From the NCBI GenBank assembly GCA_021846325.1, contig JAJZBX010000005.1:62001-126000 (forward strand): a stretch of DNA of 64,000 bases, given 5' to 3'. Positions 49,991-59,048 of this stretch are shown here, in pieces. The position numbers and the translations under genes were made by a program. The first letter of the stretch is position 1, and every line of letters starts with the position of its first letter. The stretch is from Actinomycetes bacterium (GTDB lineage: Bacteria; Actinomycetota; Acidimicrobiia; Acidimicrobiales; RAAP-2). The notes below the pieces were generated by a model. The model was not told the DNA's origin, did no database searches, and saw nothing but the letters and a program-made list of their open reading frames with translations.

Positions 49991-51637
49991 ATGAAACCCG
50001 ATCTCGCTGGACTCGATCCACTTGACGTCAACCTGGCGACTCGGACGTGCGTCGGTGACGCCCTCGCGCGTAGCGCGGCGATCTTCGCGGACCGACCGGC
50101 CGTCATCGACCACGGCGAGGTCGTCACCTACGGCGCGCTCGACGCCGCGGCCGACGCGTTCGCCACCTCGTTGCTCGAGCACGGTGCCCAACGTCAAAGC
50201 GCAGTGACACTCCTGATGGGTAATTCGTGGCGCTTCATCGCGACGTACTTCGCCTGCGCGAGGGCCGGACTCGTGGCGATGCCGCTCAACGTGACGCTCA
50301 CCACGTCGGACCTCGCGTGGATCGTGAACGACGCGCGGTCCACGACGCTCGTCGTCGACGACGCCTGGCTGGGGCTGCTCGAGCGACTGCTCCCCGAGCT
50401 CCCCAACGTCACCAACGTCGTGATCGTCGGGGTGGGCGAGGTGGCCAACACGACGGCGGACGTCACGAGGTGGGATGCCCTCGCGGCGAAGGCAGCGCCA
50501 GCACCTCGAGTGCTCGTCGAGGACCGCGACACGGTTCAGTGCCTGTACACCTCGGGCACCACGTCACGCCCCAAGGGTGTGCTGGTCAGTCACGTCAGCG
50601 TGCTCGTCGCCGGCCTGACGAACGCGCTCATGATGGAGTATCGCTGGGGTGCGACGCCGTCGGTCTTGCTCAACGTGCTGCCACTGTTTCACACGACGGC
50701 GCTCAACACACTCTGCCTGCCGGTGCTCTTCACCGGTGGAACGGTCGTGTTGCCCGGACCCTTCGACCCGCGGACCGTCCTTGGGGAGATCGAATCACGA
50801 CGCGTGACCCACGTGATGCTGTTGCCCATGATGTGGGCGGCGATCGTGCGAGAGTTGGACGCGACGGCCCACGACGTGGACTCGGTGCGACGCGCCATCT
50901 ACGCCATGGCCCCAATGCCCCGTGACCTCCTGGATCGCGTCGCTCGCGCCTTCAACCGCGCCGACGTGATTCTCGGCTCGGGCCAGACTGAGGTGGTGCC
51001 CGCGACGGTGCTGCAGTGGCCCGAGCACCGGACGTCAGCGCCCGAGTCGTGGGGACCGTCGGTGCCGACCGTGATGACTCGGTGCCTCGACCCAGAGGGC
51101 AACGTCGTGCCCGCGAACGAGACCGGTGAGATCGCCTACCGCGGCCCCCACGTCGCCAGTGGCTACTGGAACAATCGCGACGCCAATACGGCGGCCTTCG
51201 CCCACGGCTGGTTCCACAGCGGCGACGTGGGCCACGTCGACGAACGCGGTGTCGTCTGGTTCACCGACCGGCTAAAGGACATCATCAAGAGTGGTGGCGA
51301 GAACGTGTCCTCGGTCGACGTGGAACGCGTCGTGTCCTCGGTACCCGGCGTCGCCGAGAGCGTAATCGTCGGGGTGCCCGATCCCTACTGGGGCGAGGCC
51401 GTCTGTGCGGTCATCGTGCCCGACGGCACCGTCGAGCGAGCCGCGCTGCCCGGGGCCGTCATCGAGTACGCCAAGGCACACCTCGCCGGGTTCCAGGTCC
51501 CCAAGCGAGTCGTGGTGACGAGCGAGTTGCCCAAAACGGCCACGGGCAAAACCCGAAAGCACGAGGTCCGCGCCTGGCTCAGCCGCGTCACTGGCGATGG
51601 TGAGCGAAACGACGTGAGCGGCGAAGCACACCAGTAG
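49991..51637 (+). CDS. AMP-dependent acyl-CoA synthetase/ligase
   Basis: 548 residues. Activates a carboxylic acid through an acyl-AMP. P-loop LYTSGTTSRPKGVLVSH, A5 TGEIAYRGPHVASGYW, hinge GWFHSGDVGHVDERGVVWFT then DRLKDIIKSGGENVSSVDVE, and catalytic Lys in LPKTATGKTRKHEV. AAGGGAG is 7 bases before ATG 49991. Chain length unknown; pairing with the acyl-CoA dehydrogenase suggests that it supplies its substrate. Confidence 0.94.
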   Translation: MKPDLAGLDPLDVNLATRTCVGDALARSAAIFADRPAVIDHGEVVTYGALDAAADAFATSLLEHGAQRQSAVTLLMGNSWRFIATYFACARAGLVAMPLNVTLTTSDLAWIVNDARSTTLVVDDAWLGLLERLLPELPNVTNVVIVGVGEVANTTADVTRWDALAAKAAPAPRVLVEDRDTVQCLYTSGTTSRPKGVLVSHVSVLVAGLTNALMMEYRWGATPSVLLNVLPLFHTTALNTLCLPVLFTGGTVVLPGPFDPRTVLGEIESRRVTHVMLLPMMWAAIVRELDATAHDVDSVRRAIYAMAPMPRDLLDRVARAFNRADVILGSGQTEVVPATVLQWPEHRTSAPESWGPSVPTVMTRCLDPEGNVVPANETGEIAYRGPHVASGYWNNRDANTAAFAHGWFHSGDVGHVDERGVVWFTDRLKDIIKSGGENVSSVDVERVVSSVPGVAESVIVGVPDPYWGEAVCAVIVPDGTVERAALPGAVIEYAKAHLAGFQVPKRVVVTSELPKTATGKTRKHEVRAWLSRVTGDGERNDVSGEAHQ

Positions 51638-51661
51638 ATTGCGCACAGGACAGGAGGTCTC

Positions 51662-52510
51662 GTGAAGCCGAGAACGCTCACCGTCGCGGCCGTGCAGCTC
51701 AACTCGGGGATCGATCGCGACGCGAACCTGACGCAGTCGATCGCCCTCGTCGAGCGGGCCGCCGACCTCGGTGCGACCTACGTCCAGCTGCCCGAGTACT
51801 TCAACTACCTCGGACCGGCGCGGGGCTACCTTGACGCCGCCGAGCCGATTCCCGGACCCACCACCGCGCGCATGGGTTCACTCGCCAAACGACGGCGAAT
51901 CAACCTACACCTGGGCAGCATGCTCGAGCTCGGCAGTGGCGACCACCCCTACAACACCAGCGTGCTGATCGGGCCGACGGGTTCGATCGTCGCGACGTAC
52001 CGCAAGACGCACCTCTTTGACGTCGACGTTCCTGGAGCCGTCACGCATCGCGAATCCGACGCCCTCGCGCGCGGCAACGAACTCGTCGTCGCGCGGCTCA
52101 AGCGCTTCAGCATCGGCCTGTCGGTCTGCTTCGACGTTCGATTCCCCGAGCTCTACCGAGCGCTGGCCGCGGCGGGTGCCGACGTGCTCGCCGTTCCGGC
52201 CGCCTTCAACGCCTCAACGGGTCGTAGCCACTGGCACGTGCTGATTCGATCGCGGGCCATCGAGAATCACGCCTTCGTCGTCGCGGCGGCCCAGGCCGGC
52301 ACGACCGACGAGGGCATCGCGACCTACGGCCACGCCATCGTCGTCGACCCGTGGGGCACCATCGTGGCCGAATCGGTGGGCGACGACGCCCAGGTCGTCA
52401 CCGCCACGCTCGACCTCGACGAGGTGAACCGGCGTCGAGCGCAAATCGCCGTGATGCGCTTTCGTCGCCCGACCCTGTACCGTCGGCCGGTTCGCGTGAT
52501 CGGCGCTTGA
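51662..52510 (+). CDS. Nitrilase-superfamily carbon-nitrogen hydrolase (Nit-like)
   Basis: 282 residues. The Glu-Lys-Cys triad is visible in VQLPEYFNYLG (Glu), VATYRKTHLFDVDV (Lys) and GLSVCFDVRFPELYRALAAA (Cys). GxSVCYDxRFPxLYR-type enzymes are mostly Nit1/Nit2-like amidases acting on deaminated glutathione or omega-amides. AGGAGG stands 4 bases before GTG 51662. It follows the synthetase by 24 bases, so probably the same transcript. Confidence 0.92.
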   Translation: MKPRTLTVAAVQLNSGIDRDANLTQSIALVERAADLGATYVQLPEYFNYLGPARGYLDAAEPIPGPTTARMGSLAKRRRINLHLGSMLELGSGDHPYNTSVLIGPTGSIVATYRKTHLFDVDVPGAVTHRESDALARGNELVVARLKRFSIGLSVCFDVRFPELYRALAAAGADVLAVPAAFNASTGRSHWHVLIRSRAIENHAFVVAAAQAGTTDEGIATYGHAIVVDPWGTIVAESVGDDAQVVTATLDLDEVNRRRAQIAVMRFRRPTLYRRPVRVIGA

Positions 52511-52638
52511 ACTTACCTCGAAGTAACGGTCTTGAGTCACCCAAAGGGGCGCCGGTGCGCGGCCTAGCATGGTTCACGGCGTCGTAGACCGTTGCGACAC
52601 CGGTCGTATCCGCACCGCGAGAAAGTCGTGAACCCCCC

Positions 52639-54030
52639 ATGAACATGCCGAGCGCTTCCTACTCCATAACCATGCGCGTCATCCTCGACGCTGCGTCAAC
52701 CATCCCCGCGATAGCCACCGCCGTCGCCAACGCCGGCGGACTGGTGACCGCCCTCGACGTGGTCGAACCGATCGATGGACACATGGTGGTCGACGTCACG
52801 TGCAACGCCAGTAACGAAGATCACGCCACCGTGCTCGGTGACACCGTCGGGGCGGTCGCCGGGGCCGCGGTGCACGCCATCAGCGACCGGACATTCTTAC
52901 TGCACCTCGGCGGCACCATTGAGGTCAAGCCCAAGATCGCGCTGAAGACGCGTGACGACCTCTCGATGGCCTACACCCCGGGCGTGGCGCGCATCTCCAA
53001 CGCCATCGCCAAGGACGTCAGCCTGGCGCGCAAGCTCACCATCAAGCGCAACACGGTCGCCGTGGTGACTGACGGTTCGGCGGTGCTCGGTCTCGGCAAC
53101 ATCGGTCCCGAGGCGGCCCTGCCCGTGATGGAGGGCAAGGCGCTGCTCTTCAAGCGCTTCGCCGACATCGACGCGTGGCCGGTCTGCCTGGCCACCCAGG
53201 ACGTCGACGAGATCGTTCGGATCGTCCAGTGCATTGCCCCGGTCTATGGCGGCATCAATCTCGAGGACATCGCGGCGCCACGCTGTTTCGAGATCGAACG
53301 CCGCCTGCGCGAGCTGCTCGACATCCCGGTCTTCCACGACGACCAGCACGGCACGGCGGTGGTGGTCTACGCGGCGCTGCGCAACGCGCTGCGCGTCGTG
53401 GGCAAGGAGATGAAGGACGTGCGCGTGACCATGCTCGGCGTGGGCGCCGCCGGCGTCGCGATCTCCAAACTGCTGCTGGCCGAAGGGGTCGGCGACATCA
53501 TTGGCGTGAACCGCCACGGGATCCTGGACCCCGATGACGCCTCGCTCGACGAGGAGCGTCGCTGGCTCGCCTCGAACACGAACCGCGACGCGCGACGCGG
53601 CGATCTCACCGACGCCCTGCGCGACGCCGACGTCTTCGTCGGCGTCTCTGGTCCGAACCTGGTTACCGAAGCCCAGCTCACCGTGATGGCGAAGGACTCG
53701 ATCGTTTTCGCGCTCGCCAACCCCGACCCCGAGATCGACCCGCAGGTGGCTCGCCGCCACGCCGCGATCGTCGCGACGGGACGTAGCGACGAACCTAACC
53801 AGATCAACAACGTTCTCGCCTTCCCCGGCATCTTTCGCGGCCTGCTCGACGCGGGCGCGACCCACATCACCGAGGAGATCGAGATCGCCGCGGGCCGAGC
53901 GATCGCCGACGCCGTCAGCTCAGACGACCTCTCGGCCAACTACATCGTGCCGACGGTCTTTAACGCCAGCGTCGTCAAATCAGTCGCCGAAGCCGTTGGC
54001 AAGGTCGCGCGCGCTCAACTCGGCGAATGA
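52639..54030 (+). CDS. NAD-dependent malic enzyme with N-terminal ACT domain
   Basis: 463 residues. Residues 1-75 form an ACT-like regulatory domain ([38 protein letters not shown]). The malic enzyme core has [55 protein letters not shown]-type metal site (seen as [13 protein letters not shown]) and the NAD loop [19 protein letters not shown]. Decarboxylates malate to pyruvate. The ACT domain suggests amino-acid control. ATG 52639 has no Shine-Dalgarno; a TAGCAT hexamer lies near 52566. Confidence 0.94.
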   Translation: MNMPSASYSITMRVILDAASTIPAIATAVANAGGLVTALDVVEPIDGHMVVDVTCNASNEDHATVLGDTVGAVAGAAVHAISDRTFLLHLGGTIEVKPKIALKTRDDLSMAYTPGVARISNAIAKDVSLARKLTIKRNTVAVVTDGSAVLGLGNIGPEAALPVMEGKALLFKRFADIDAWPVCLATQDVDEIVRIVQCIAPVYGGINLEDIAAPRCFEIERRLRELLDIPVFHDDQHGTAVVVYAALRNALRVVGKEMKDVRVTMLGVGAAGVAISKLLLAEGVGDIIGVNRHGILDPDDASLDEERRWLASNTNRDARRGDLTDALRDADVFVGVSGPNLVTEAQLTVMAKDSIVFALANPDPEIDPQVARRHAAIVATGRSDEPNQINNVLAFPGIFRGLLDAGATHITEEIEIAAGRAIADAVSSDDLSANYIVPTVFNASVVKSVAEAVGKVARAQLGE

Positions 54031-54590
54031 GCGCACGATACCGAATGACCTCAGTTCTTGGGCGATGGACCCTCGCCATCATCACACTCGCGTCGCTCGG
54101 CCTCGCCACGCCATCGGCGGCGTCGCCACGGACCCTGATCCTCAACGCCGATGGACTCGTGGGCGCACCATTCGGCGCCGCGCAACGCAGCGTCGTTGCG
54201 GTCATCGATCGAACGCTGGGGGCCCCGACGAAGGACCCGACACCGACGCCGTTTCTCGCGCCGTGCGGCGTCGACGCCGCAGCCTCGTGGGGCGAGCTGG
54301 CCACCTTCTTCGACCACGGTCGCTTCGCGGGCTACTCCCTCGGCCACCGACCGATGGTCGGCCTCCGCGTCGCAGGTGGCGTGCAACCCGGTGAGCGACT
54401 GTCGCTGGCCCACCACCAGTTCGGTTCCCGGCTGCGCACCTCATCAAATCAGGGTGGCGCGTGGTTTGTGCGAACTCCAACTGGCCGATTTTTTGGATTT
54501 TTGTGGCCCAGTGGCCCGCCACCGGGCCCACGCACTCGGATCTGGACGATCGAAGCCGGCCGCGTGGGATGCCCCGCCCTGGCCCCGTGA
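54027..54590 (+). CDS. Exported protein of unknown function, coupled to malic enzyme
   Basis: 187 residues. Signal peptide MTSVLGRWTLAIITLASLGL to PSAA. The mature part has two Cys (APCGVDAAASWGELATFFDH and VGCPALAP) and Trp/Gly-rich segments; no family recognised. The ATG overlaps the malic enzyme TGA (ATGA). A second possible start lies 6 codons in, right before the signal peptide. It ends 4 bases before the CIRCE element. Confidence 0.7.
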   Translation: MSARYRMTSVLGRWTLAIITLASLGLATPSAASPRTLILNADGLVGAPFGAAQRSVVAVIDRTLGAPTKDPTPTPFLAPCGVDAAASWGELATFFDHGRFAGYSLGHRPMVGLRVAGGVQPGERLSLAHHQFGSRLRTSSNQGGAWFVRTPTGRFFGFLWPSGPPPGPRTRIWTIEAGRVGCPALAP

Positions 54591-54594
54591 GGTG

Positions 54595-54621
54595 TTAGCA
54601 CTCTCGATGTTGGAGTGCTAA
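54595..54621 (+). promoter_or_regulatory. CIRCE operator over the hsp20 promoter
   Basis: TTAGCACTC, 9 bases, GAGTGCTAA is a perfect CIRCE element, the binding site of the heat-shock repressor HrcA. A TAAAAT -10 overlaps its right end (54619-54624) and TTAGCA can serve as -35 18 bases upstream, so HrcA would sit on the promoter itself. hrcA is not in this window. Confidence 0.95.
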
Positions 54622-54683
54622 AATGGGGTCGTCGAAGTGATTCGACGGTTCAAGAGCAGCCCAACGAGACAGGAGGTTCAACC

Positions 54684-55118
54684 ATGGCTCTTGTTCGCAC
54701 TGACACCTTCCGGGACATCGACCGGTTTCTCCAGCAGTTCTGGGCGAGCCCGGACGTTGCGAGGACCCACTCGGTCCCGATGGATGCCTACCGGAACGGC
54801 GACTCGTTCCTCATCATCGTCGACCTACCCGGCGTTGACGCCAAGGCCATCTCGCTCACCGTGGAGAACAACGTGCTCACGGTGAAGGCGGAGCGCACGG
54901 CGCCCACCTCAGCCGAGGGGGTCGACCGCCTGATGGCCGAGCGCCCCTACGGCACCTTCACCCGTCAGATCTTCCTCGGGACCAGTCTGGACTCAGAGAA
55001 GATCGACGCCGACTACGAGTCCGGCGTACTCACGATCGCCATTCCGATCGCCGAGCACGCCAAGCCCCGTCGAGTCGAGGTTTCCTCCAAGGGTGAGCGC
55101 AAGGTCATCCCCGCGTAG
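54684..55118 (+). CDS. Small heat-shock protein Hsp20
   Basis: 144 residues. Alpha-crystallin domain (about 33-130): VPMDAYRNGDSFLIIVDLPG, VDAKAISLTVENNVLTVKAE, YGTFTRQIFLGTSLDSEKID and ADYESGVLTIAIPIAE (GVLT core); a short C-terminal tail holds KVIPA. ATP-independent holdase chaperone in the cytoplasm. ATG 54684 is 6 bases after AGGAGG. Controlled by the CIRCE element just upstream and ended by a strong terminator. Confidence 0.95.
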   Translation: MALVRTDTFRDIDRFLQQFWASPDVARTHSVPMDAYRNGDSFLIIVDLPGVDAKAISLTVENNVLTVKAERTAPTSAEGVDRLMAERPYGTFTRQIFLGTSLDSEKIDADYESGVLTIAIPIAEHAKPRRVEVSSKGERKVIPA

Positions 55119-55131
55119 TTCAAGCGTCCGT

Positions 55132-55168
55132 CACAAAACCCGGCACCCGCGTGGTGCCGGGTTTTGTG
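55132..55168 (+). terminator. Intrinsic terminator of hsp20
   Basis: CACAAAACCCGGCACC (55132-55147), a 5-base loop, and its exact complement (55153-55168), followed by TTTCTG. Sixteen paired bases with an A-tract before and T-tract after make it bidirectional; it could also stop the minus-strand gene at 55280. Confidence 0.93.
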
Positions 55169-55279
55169 TTTCTGCAAATCAGTCAGGCTCGGACAGTTTC
55201 GCAAGACGTGCTCGAAGTCCCTGGACCAGTCGATTGGGCCGTGGTACGCGGGCGAGGTCGAACGGCGCACGGTCGGCGC

Positions 55280-55669
55280 CTACATCTGTGCCCGCCCGGC
55301 TTCCTGGATCCGTACGAGCGCCACGAGCAGACAGACCGGCACCGGGGCAACGAACGGGCCAATGGTCAAGATCCCGACCAGTGTGAACGCTCCGAGCGCA
55401 CCGACGACCAGCCACGTAAAGACGCCGACGCCACGTCGAGCACGACCGGCCCGAGCAAGGATCGACCCGCTAGCGAGCAGGGAGCCGACGAGTGGCAGGG
55501 CGACGATGACGATGACCCGGCCACCGTTGACCTGGACCAAGGTTGCCGAAACGGTGCCGCCGTAGACGGGAATCGTGAGTGCGGCCACGAGCAGTCCCGC
55601 GCCGCTGATGATCGACGCCACCAACCACCAGCGGGTCCAGATGTCCAACCGAGTCCAACCGGCGCGCAT
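55280..55669 (-). CDS. Four-helix membrane protein of unknown function
   Basis: 129 residues with four hydrophobic segments (about 13-33, 45-68, 82-100, 103-122). No family recognised. ATG 55669 is exactly 6 bases after a TAGGGT hexamer (55681-55676), the window's leaderless promoter pattern, which supports the gene and its start. Confidence 0.7.
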   Translation of the reverse strand: MRAGWTRLDIWTRWWLVASIISGAGLLVAALTIPVYGGTVSATLVQVNGGRVIVIVALPLVGSLLASGSILARAGRARRGVGVFTWLVVGALGAFTLVGILTIGPFVAPVPVCLLVALVRIQEAGRAQM

Positions 55670-55681
55670 ACGCTCACCCTA

Positions 55682-56031
55682 ATCTATCGAGCGACCCTTC
55701 GTCCGAGCTAGGCGAGACGAGGCACGGCGCTCGCGACTAGCCCGATCCCGGCCGGGCGACCGGGCTGGCGGGTAACCCGGCGTTTCGAGGCGCGGGTGGC
55801 CGCGACGTGGCGAACCAAGAGCTTGAGCGCCTGATGACGGGTTTGAGGCCAACCGGTCCGCGGTGATCGGGCGGCCCAACAGCGATGGCGAGCCGGCGCA
55901 CCATTCGCCACCGCCGGGCACGGCCCGCGCCGCGAAGAACGGCGAGCCCGACATTCGCAAATTTCGTCGGTAACGAGACAAACTGGTCCGAGCGGTGGCC
56001 CGGCGACCGGAGTGTCACCGCGGTGGGGCGA
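55682..56031. other. Gene-free stretch upstream of the YbjQ-like operon
   Basis: About 350 bases without a supported gene; both strands have open but Arg/Pro-heavy frames of the kind seen opposite GC-rich DNA. Only its right end can be assigned, as the promoter of the operon starting at 56044 (TAAGGT at 56032-56037). Confidence 0.5.
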
Positions 56032-56043
56032 TAAGGTCGCCAC

Positions 56044-56445
56044 GTGGCCTCTGGGGATGAATCGATGGACCTCGCGCTCGCGGCGTCGACGCTGCGCGCG
56101 AACGGCTCTGACTTCCAGGCGTTGCTGGGAGCGCTCGTCGATGGACTCGCCGACGCCCTCGGCGAACGACTGCAAACGACGCTCGCCGGAGGGCGCTTTC
56201 GAAAGTCGAGTGAGTACCGCTCGGTACGCATCGTTGTGGGCGACGAACACTTTGAGGCCGCCGTCGAAGGTGCGAGCCTGCACTGTGGGGTCGCCCATCT
56301 CTCTGGCGGCATTCGGATTCGCAACGAGGCGCTCGACACGAACGAGTGGATCAACCGCCTCGTCGGGTCACTCGCGAACGAGGCCGCCCGTAGTGATTCG
56401 GCTCGCCAAGCCCTAGAACATCTTGTCATCGGAGGAAACCAGTGA
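56044..56445 (+). CDS. Small soluble protein heading the YbjQ-like operon
   Basis: 133 residues, no signal peptide or membrane helix. Helical N-terminus (DFQALLGALVDGLADALGER) then a beta-rich stretch with RFRKSSEYRSVRIVVGDEHF, EAAVEGASLHCGVAHLSGGI and a helical end with EWINRLVGSLANEAARSDSA. I recall similar small proteins beside duplicated YbjQ-like genes in other actinobacteria, but know no function. GTG 56044 is 6 bases after TAAGGT (56032-56037), so it is the leaderless first gene. Stop overlaps the next start. Confidence 0.75.
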   Translation: MASGDESMDLALAASTLRANGSDFQALLGALVDGLADALGERLQTTLAGGRFRKSSEYRSVRIVVGDEHFEAAVEGASLHCGVAHLSGGIRIRNEALDTNEWINRLVGSLANEAARSDSARQALEHLVIGGNQ

Positions 56446-57239
56446 GCGATACCGTCAACGACCTACCCGAGGCCACGGGCCACCGACTAGCCGAGCTCGA
56501 GCACGGACTCTTCACGTCCGACCTCTCGGTGAACGAGTTCCTCCTCGTGAAGGAGGCCGGCTTCCATCCGGTCGGCTTCGTCATGGGCTCGTCCATCTAC
56601 CACACCGGGATCCAAACGCGTAAGTGGAGCCAGAGTCAGGAATTGACGAAGCTCACCGAAGCGATGTACAACGCGCGCGAACTCGCGATGACGCGTATGG
56701 AGGAGGAGGCGGCGGCACTCGGTGCCGACGGTGTCGTCGGCGTGCGACTCGACGTCAACTACTACGAGTGGGGCAAGGACGCCGCCGAGTTCATTGCCGT
56801 GGGCACCGCCGTGAAGGCCGAAGACGGCGTCTCGAGACGAAACAAGCTCGGCAAGCCGTTCACGTCTGACCTATCGGGCCAGGACTTTTGGACCCTCGCC
56901 CAGACGGGGTACGCCCCCCAAGGGCTCGTCATGGGCACGTGCGTCTACCACATCGCGCACCGCGGACTCGGCCAGGCGCTCAGCACGACGGGCCAGAACG
57001 TCGAACTGCCGAACTTCACCCAGGCGCTCTACGAAGCCCGCGAACTCGCGATGACCCGCATGCAGGACGAGTCCGCCCAACTCGGTGCCACCGGCATCGT
57101 CGGCGTGCGCCTGGAGGAGAAGTCTCACCAGTGGGGCTCGCACACCATCGAGTTCCTCGCCATCGGCACGGCCGTGACTAAGGGCACCGAATCGGTCACG
57201 CTGCCCACCCCGACCACCATCATCTCGCTCGACAACTGA
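56442..57239 (+). CDS. Tandem YbjQ-like (heavy-metal-binding-domain) protein A
   Basis: 265 residues made of two copies of a 105-residue module. Copy 1 (about 23-125): LFTSDLSVNEFLLVKEAGFH, VMGSSIYH, NARELAMTRMEEEAAALGAD, GVVGVRLD, EFIAVGTAVK. Copy 2 (about 137-245): PFTSDLSGQDFWTLAQTGYA, VMGTCVYH, ARELAMTRMQDESAQLGATG, IVGVRLEE, EFLAIGTAVTKG. The ARExAxxRMxxEAxxLGAxGVVGVRL and IGTAV motifs match YbjQ; the FTSDLS segment is an extra N-terminal element. Soluble, no signal. GTG start overlaps the previous stop; its own stop overlaps the next ATG (TGATG). Confidence 0.85.
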   Translation: MSDTVNDLPEATGHRLAELEHGLFTSDLSVNEFLLVKEAGFHPVGFVMGSSIYHTGIQTRKWSQSQELTKLTEAMYNARELAMTRMEEEAAALGADGVVGVRLDVNYYEWGKDAAEFIAVGTAVKAEDGVSRRNKLGKPFTSDLSGQDFWTLAQTGYAPQGLVMGTCVYHIAHRGLGQALSTTGQNVELPNFTQALYEARELAMTRMQDESAQLGATGIVGVRLEEKSHQWGSHTIEFLAIGTAVTKGTESVTLPTPTTIISLDN

Positions 57240-58093
57240 TGGTCGCGAACCCCGTCGCCGCCGGCTTCTCGTCGGGCCTCAGCGTCGCCGACTTCGCGGC
57301 GTGCCTGTCGATGGGCCTCGAGCCAGTCGGACTCGTCCAGGGATTCTGCGCCATGCAGGCCGGCGGCTTCGCCATGGGCCTGACCCAGATGGGCCAGCCG
57401 ATGGGGGGACAAGGAGGCTACGTCGAGAACTACCAGTGCCCCCACGGCATGGTCGGCGGCGAGCACCGAATGTGGGGCCAGAACTACGAGCAGACCTGGG
57501 TTGAGCAGTCGTGGTCCGGTGGCTTCACCGCCGCGCTGGATCGCATGCGTGACGAGGCGACGCGCCTGGGTGCGCACGGCGTCGTCGGCGTCCTCGACAC
57601 CGAGACCGCACTCGTGGGCGCCGGTGTTGTCGAGTTCCACCTACGCGGCACCGCGGTGCGGGTAGTCGACGCGACGTCCACCAACGCGCCGTGGACGACG
57701 TACCTCGCCGGGCAGCGTCTGGTGAAACTGTTCGAATCGGGATTCGCTCCGGTCTCGGTCGTGGCGGTCACCGCATCGGTGCGCGTGTACGCCTACTGCA
57801 TCACCGAGTACCTCATGGGCGGCGGCGGCGTGAACGTCTGGTCGTCAAACTCCTCATCGGTCGAGATCAATCAGATCGTGCGCGCGCAGTCGCTATCGCG
57901 TGACCTCGCTCGATCGATGGCGCGCACCCAGCTGCACGGCGACGATCTGCACGCCGCGCAGCTCGACGTCGTGGACCGCGAGCACGAGCGCGGCGACCTC
58001 GAGATCGTGTCGACGCTGCGCGGGAACCGCGTGCGCCGATTTCGCAGCTTCGAGTCGCTCCCCATCCCTCAGCCGACGGTGCGGCTCACGTGA
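57239..58093 (+). CDS. Divergent tandem YbjQ-like protein B
   Basis: 284 residues. First module keeps GFSSGLSVADFAACLSMGLE, MRDEATRLGAHGVVGVLDTE and VVEFHLRGTAVRVV, with an inserted Gly/Met/Gln-rich loop (GLTQMGQPMGGQGGYVENYQ) with Cys and His. The second module is eroded: LFESGFAPVSVVAVTASVRV and ARSMARTQLHGDDLHAAQLD remain recognisable but the GTAV strand does not. Likely a non-identical ring partner of its neighbours. ATG shares a base with the previous stop. Confidence 0.8.
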   Translation: MVANPVAAGFSSGLSVADFAACLSMGLEPVGLVQGFCAMQAGGFAMGLTQMGQPMGGQGGYVENYQCPHGMVGGEHRMWGQNYEQTWVEQSWSGGFTAALDRMRDEATRLGAHGVVGVLDTETALVGAGVVEFHLRGTAVRVVDATSTNAPWTTYLAGQRLVKLFESGFAPVSVVAVTASVRVYAYCITEYLMGGGGVNVWSSNSSSVEINQIVRAQSLSRDLARSMARTQLHGDDLHAAQLDVVDREHERGDLEIVSTLRGNRVRRFRSFESLPIPQPTVRLT

Positions 58094-58920
58094 GCGCCGC
58101 ACCACGCGACGATCTGGTGGCCCTGGTACGCGAGGCGGTCGCGTCACTCGAATCCAAGGCGACGTCGTCGACGTCGATGACGTCGGATCTCTCACTGGAC
58201 GAGGAGTTCAATCTTCACGCCATCGGTTGGGAAGCGGTCGAACTGGTGAGCGGCTATTCGGCGTTCTCGACACCGATGGGTGCGTGGAGCTGGGGACAGG
58301 GTGAGATCACTTCGGCGACCGAGGCGCACGCCAACGCGTTCGCGAGTGCGATACAGCGCCTGCACCACGAAGCGGCCGCGGCCGGTGGCCACGGTGTGGT
58401 GGGCGTCCACATCGAGCGATCGATCTTCTCCACCCACACCGCCGTCTCACTCATCGGCACCGCCGTGCGACCCATCGGGGCGAGTCGCGTCGGTGACGAC
58501 CACGTCTTCGTCTCCGACCTGTCCGCGCGCGACTTCGCCCGACTCGTACTGGCTGGCTGGGAGCCCCTGGGCCTCGCGACCGGCGCCAGCTTCGTCTACG
58601 CCCCCCGGCGCACCATCGGGGCGGCGCTCGCCCAACAGTCCCAGAACGTCGAGCTGACCAACTTCACCGAAGCCATCTACGCCGCGCGCGAACTCGCCAT
58701 GGAACGCATGCAGCGATCGGCCATCGACCTGCACGGGTCCGGCGTCGTCGAAGTCAAGGTCGTCGAGGGTCCGATGGCCTTCGCCGCCCACGCCGTTGGC
58801 TTTACCGCTTGGGGTACCGTCGTGCGTCTCGCCGCCGACCAACACCGCCCCATGAACCCCGCGCTCGTGGTCTCACTGGACGATCCAGTGGTGACGTTTG
58901 ACGCAGCCACGTTGGGCTGA
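58090..58920 (+). CDS. Divergent tandem YbjQ-like protein C
   Basis: 276 residues. First module divergent (FNLHAIGWEAVELVSGYSAF, LHHEAAAAGGHGVVGVHIER, VSLIGTAVRPIG). Second module closer to protein A: VFVSDLSARDFARLVLAGWE, FTEAIYAARELAMERMQRSA and GSGVVEVKVVEG, ending GFTAWGTVVRL. The linker QQSQNVELTNFTEAIY nearly repeats protein A's TGQNVELPNFTQALY, showing common origin. GTG 58090 overlaps the previous stop. Last gene of the operon; no terminator seen. Confidence 0.82.
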   Translation: MSAAPRDDLVALVREAVASLESKATSSTSMTSDLSLDEEFNLHAIGWEAVELVSGYSAFSTPMGAWSWGQGEITSATEAHANAFASAIQRLHHEAAAAGGHGVVGVHIERSIFSTHTAVSLIGTAVRPIGASRVGDDHVFVSDLSARDFARLVLAGWEPLGLATGASFVYAPRRTIGAALAQQSQNVELTNFTEAIYAARELAMERMQRSAIDLHGSGVVEVKVVEGPMAFAAHAVGFTAWGTVVRLAADQHRPMNPALVVSLDDPVVTFDAATLG

Positions 58921-59048
58921 CCTCGTCGACATATGGATTGGGCCCGTGCGGAGTCGCGTGACTTGACGGCCCACGGTCGCCAGGAAACGGGCGGGTTGAA
59001 CCTCGACACAGCGTCCTAGACGGCCGCTCGAACTGCGCTCTGTTGGGC

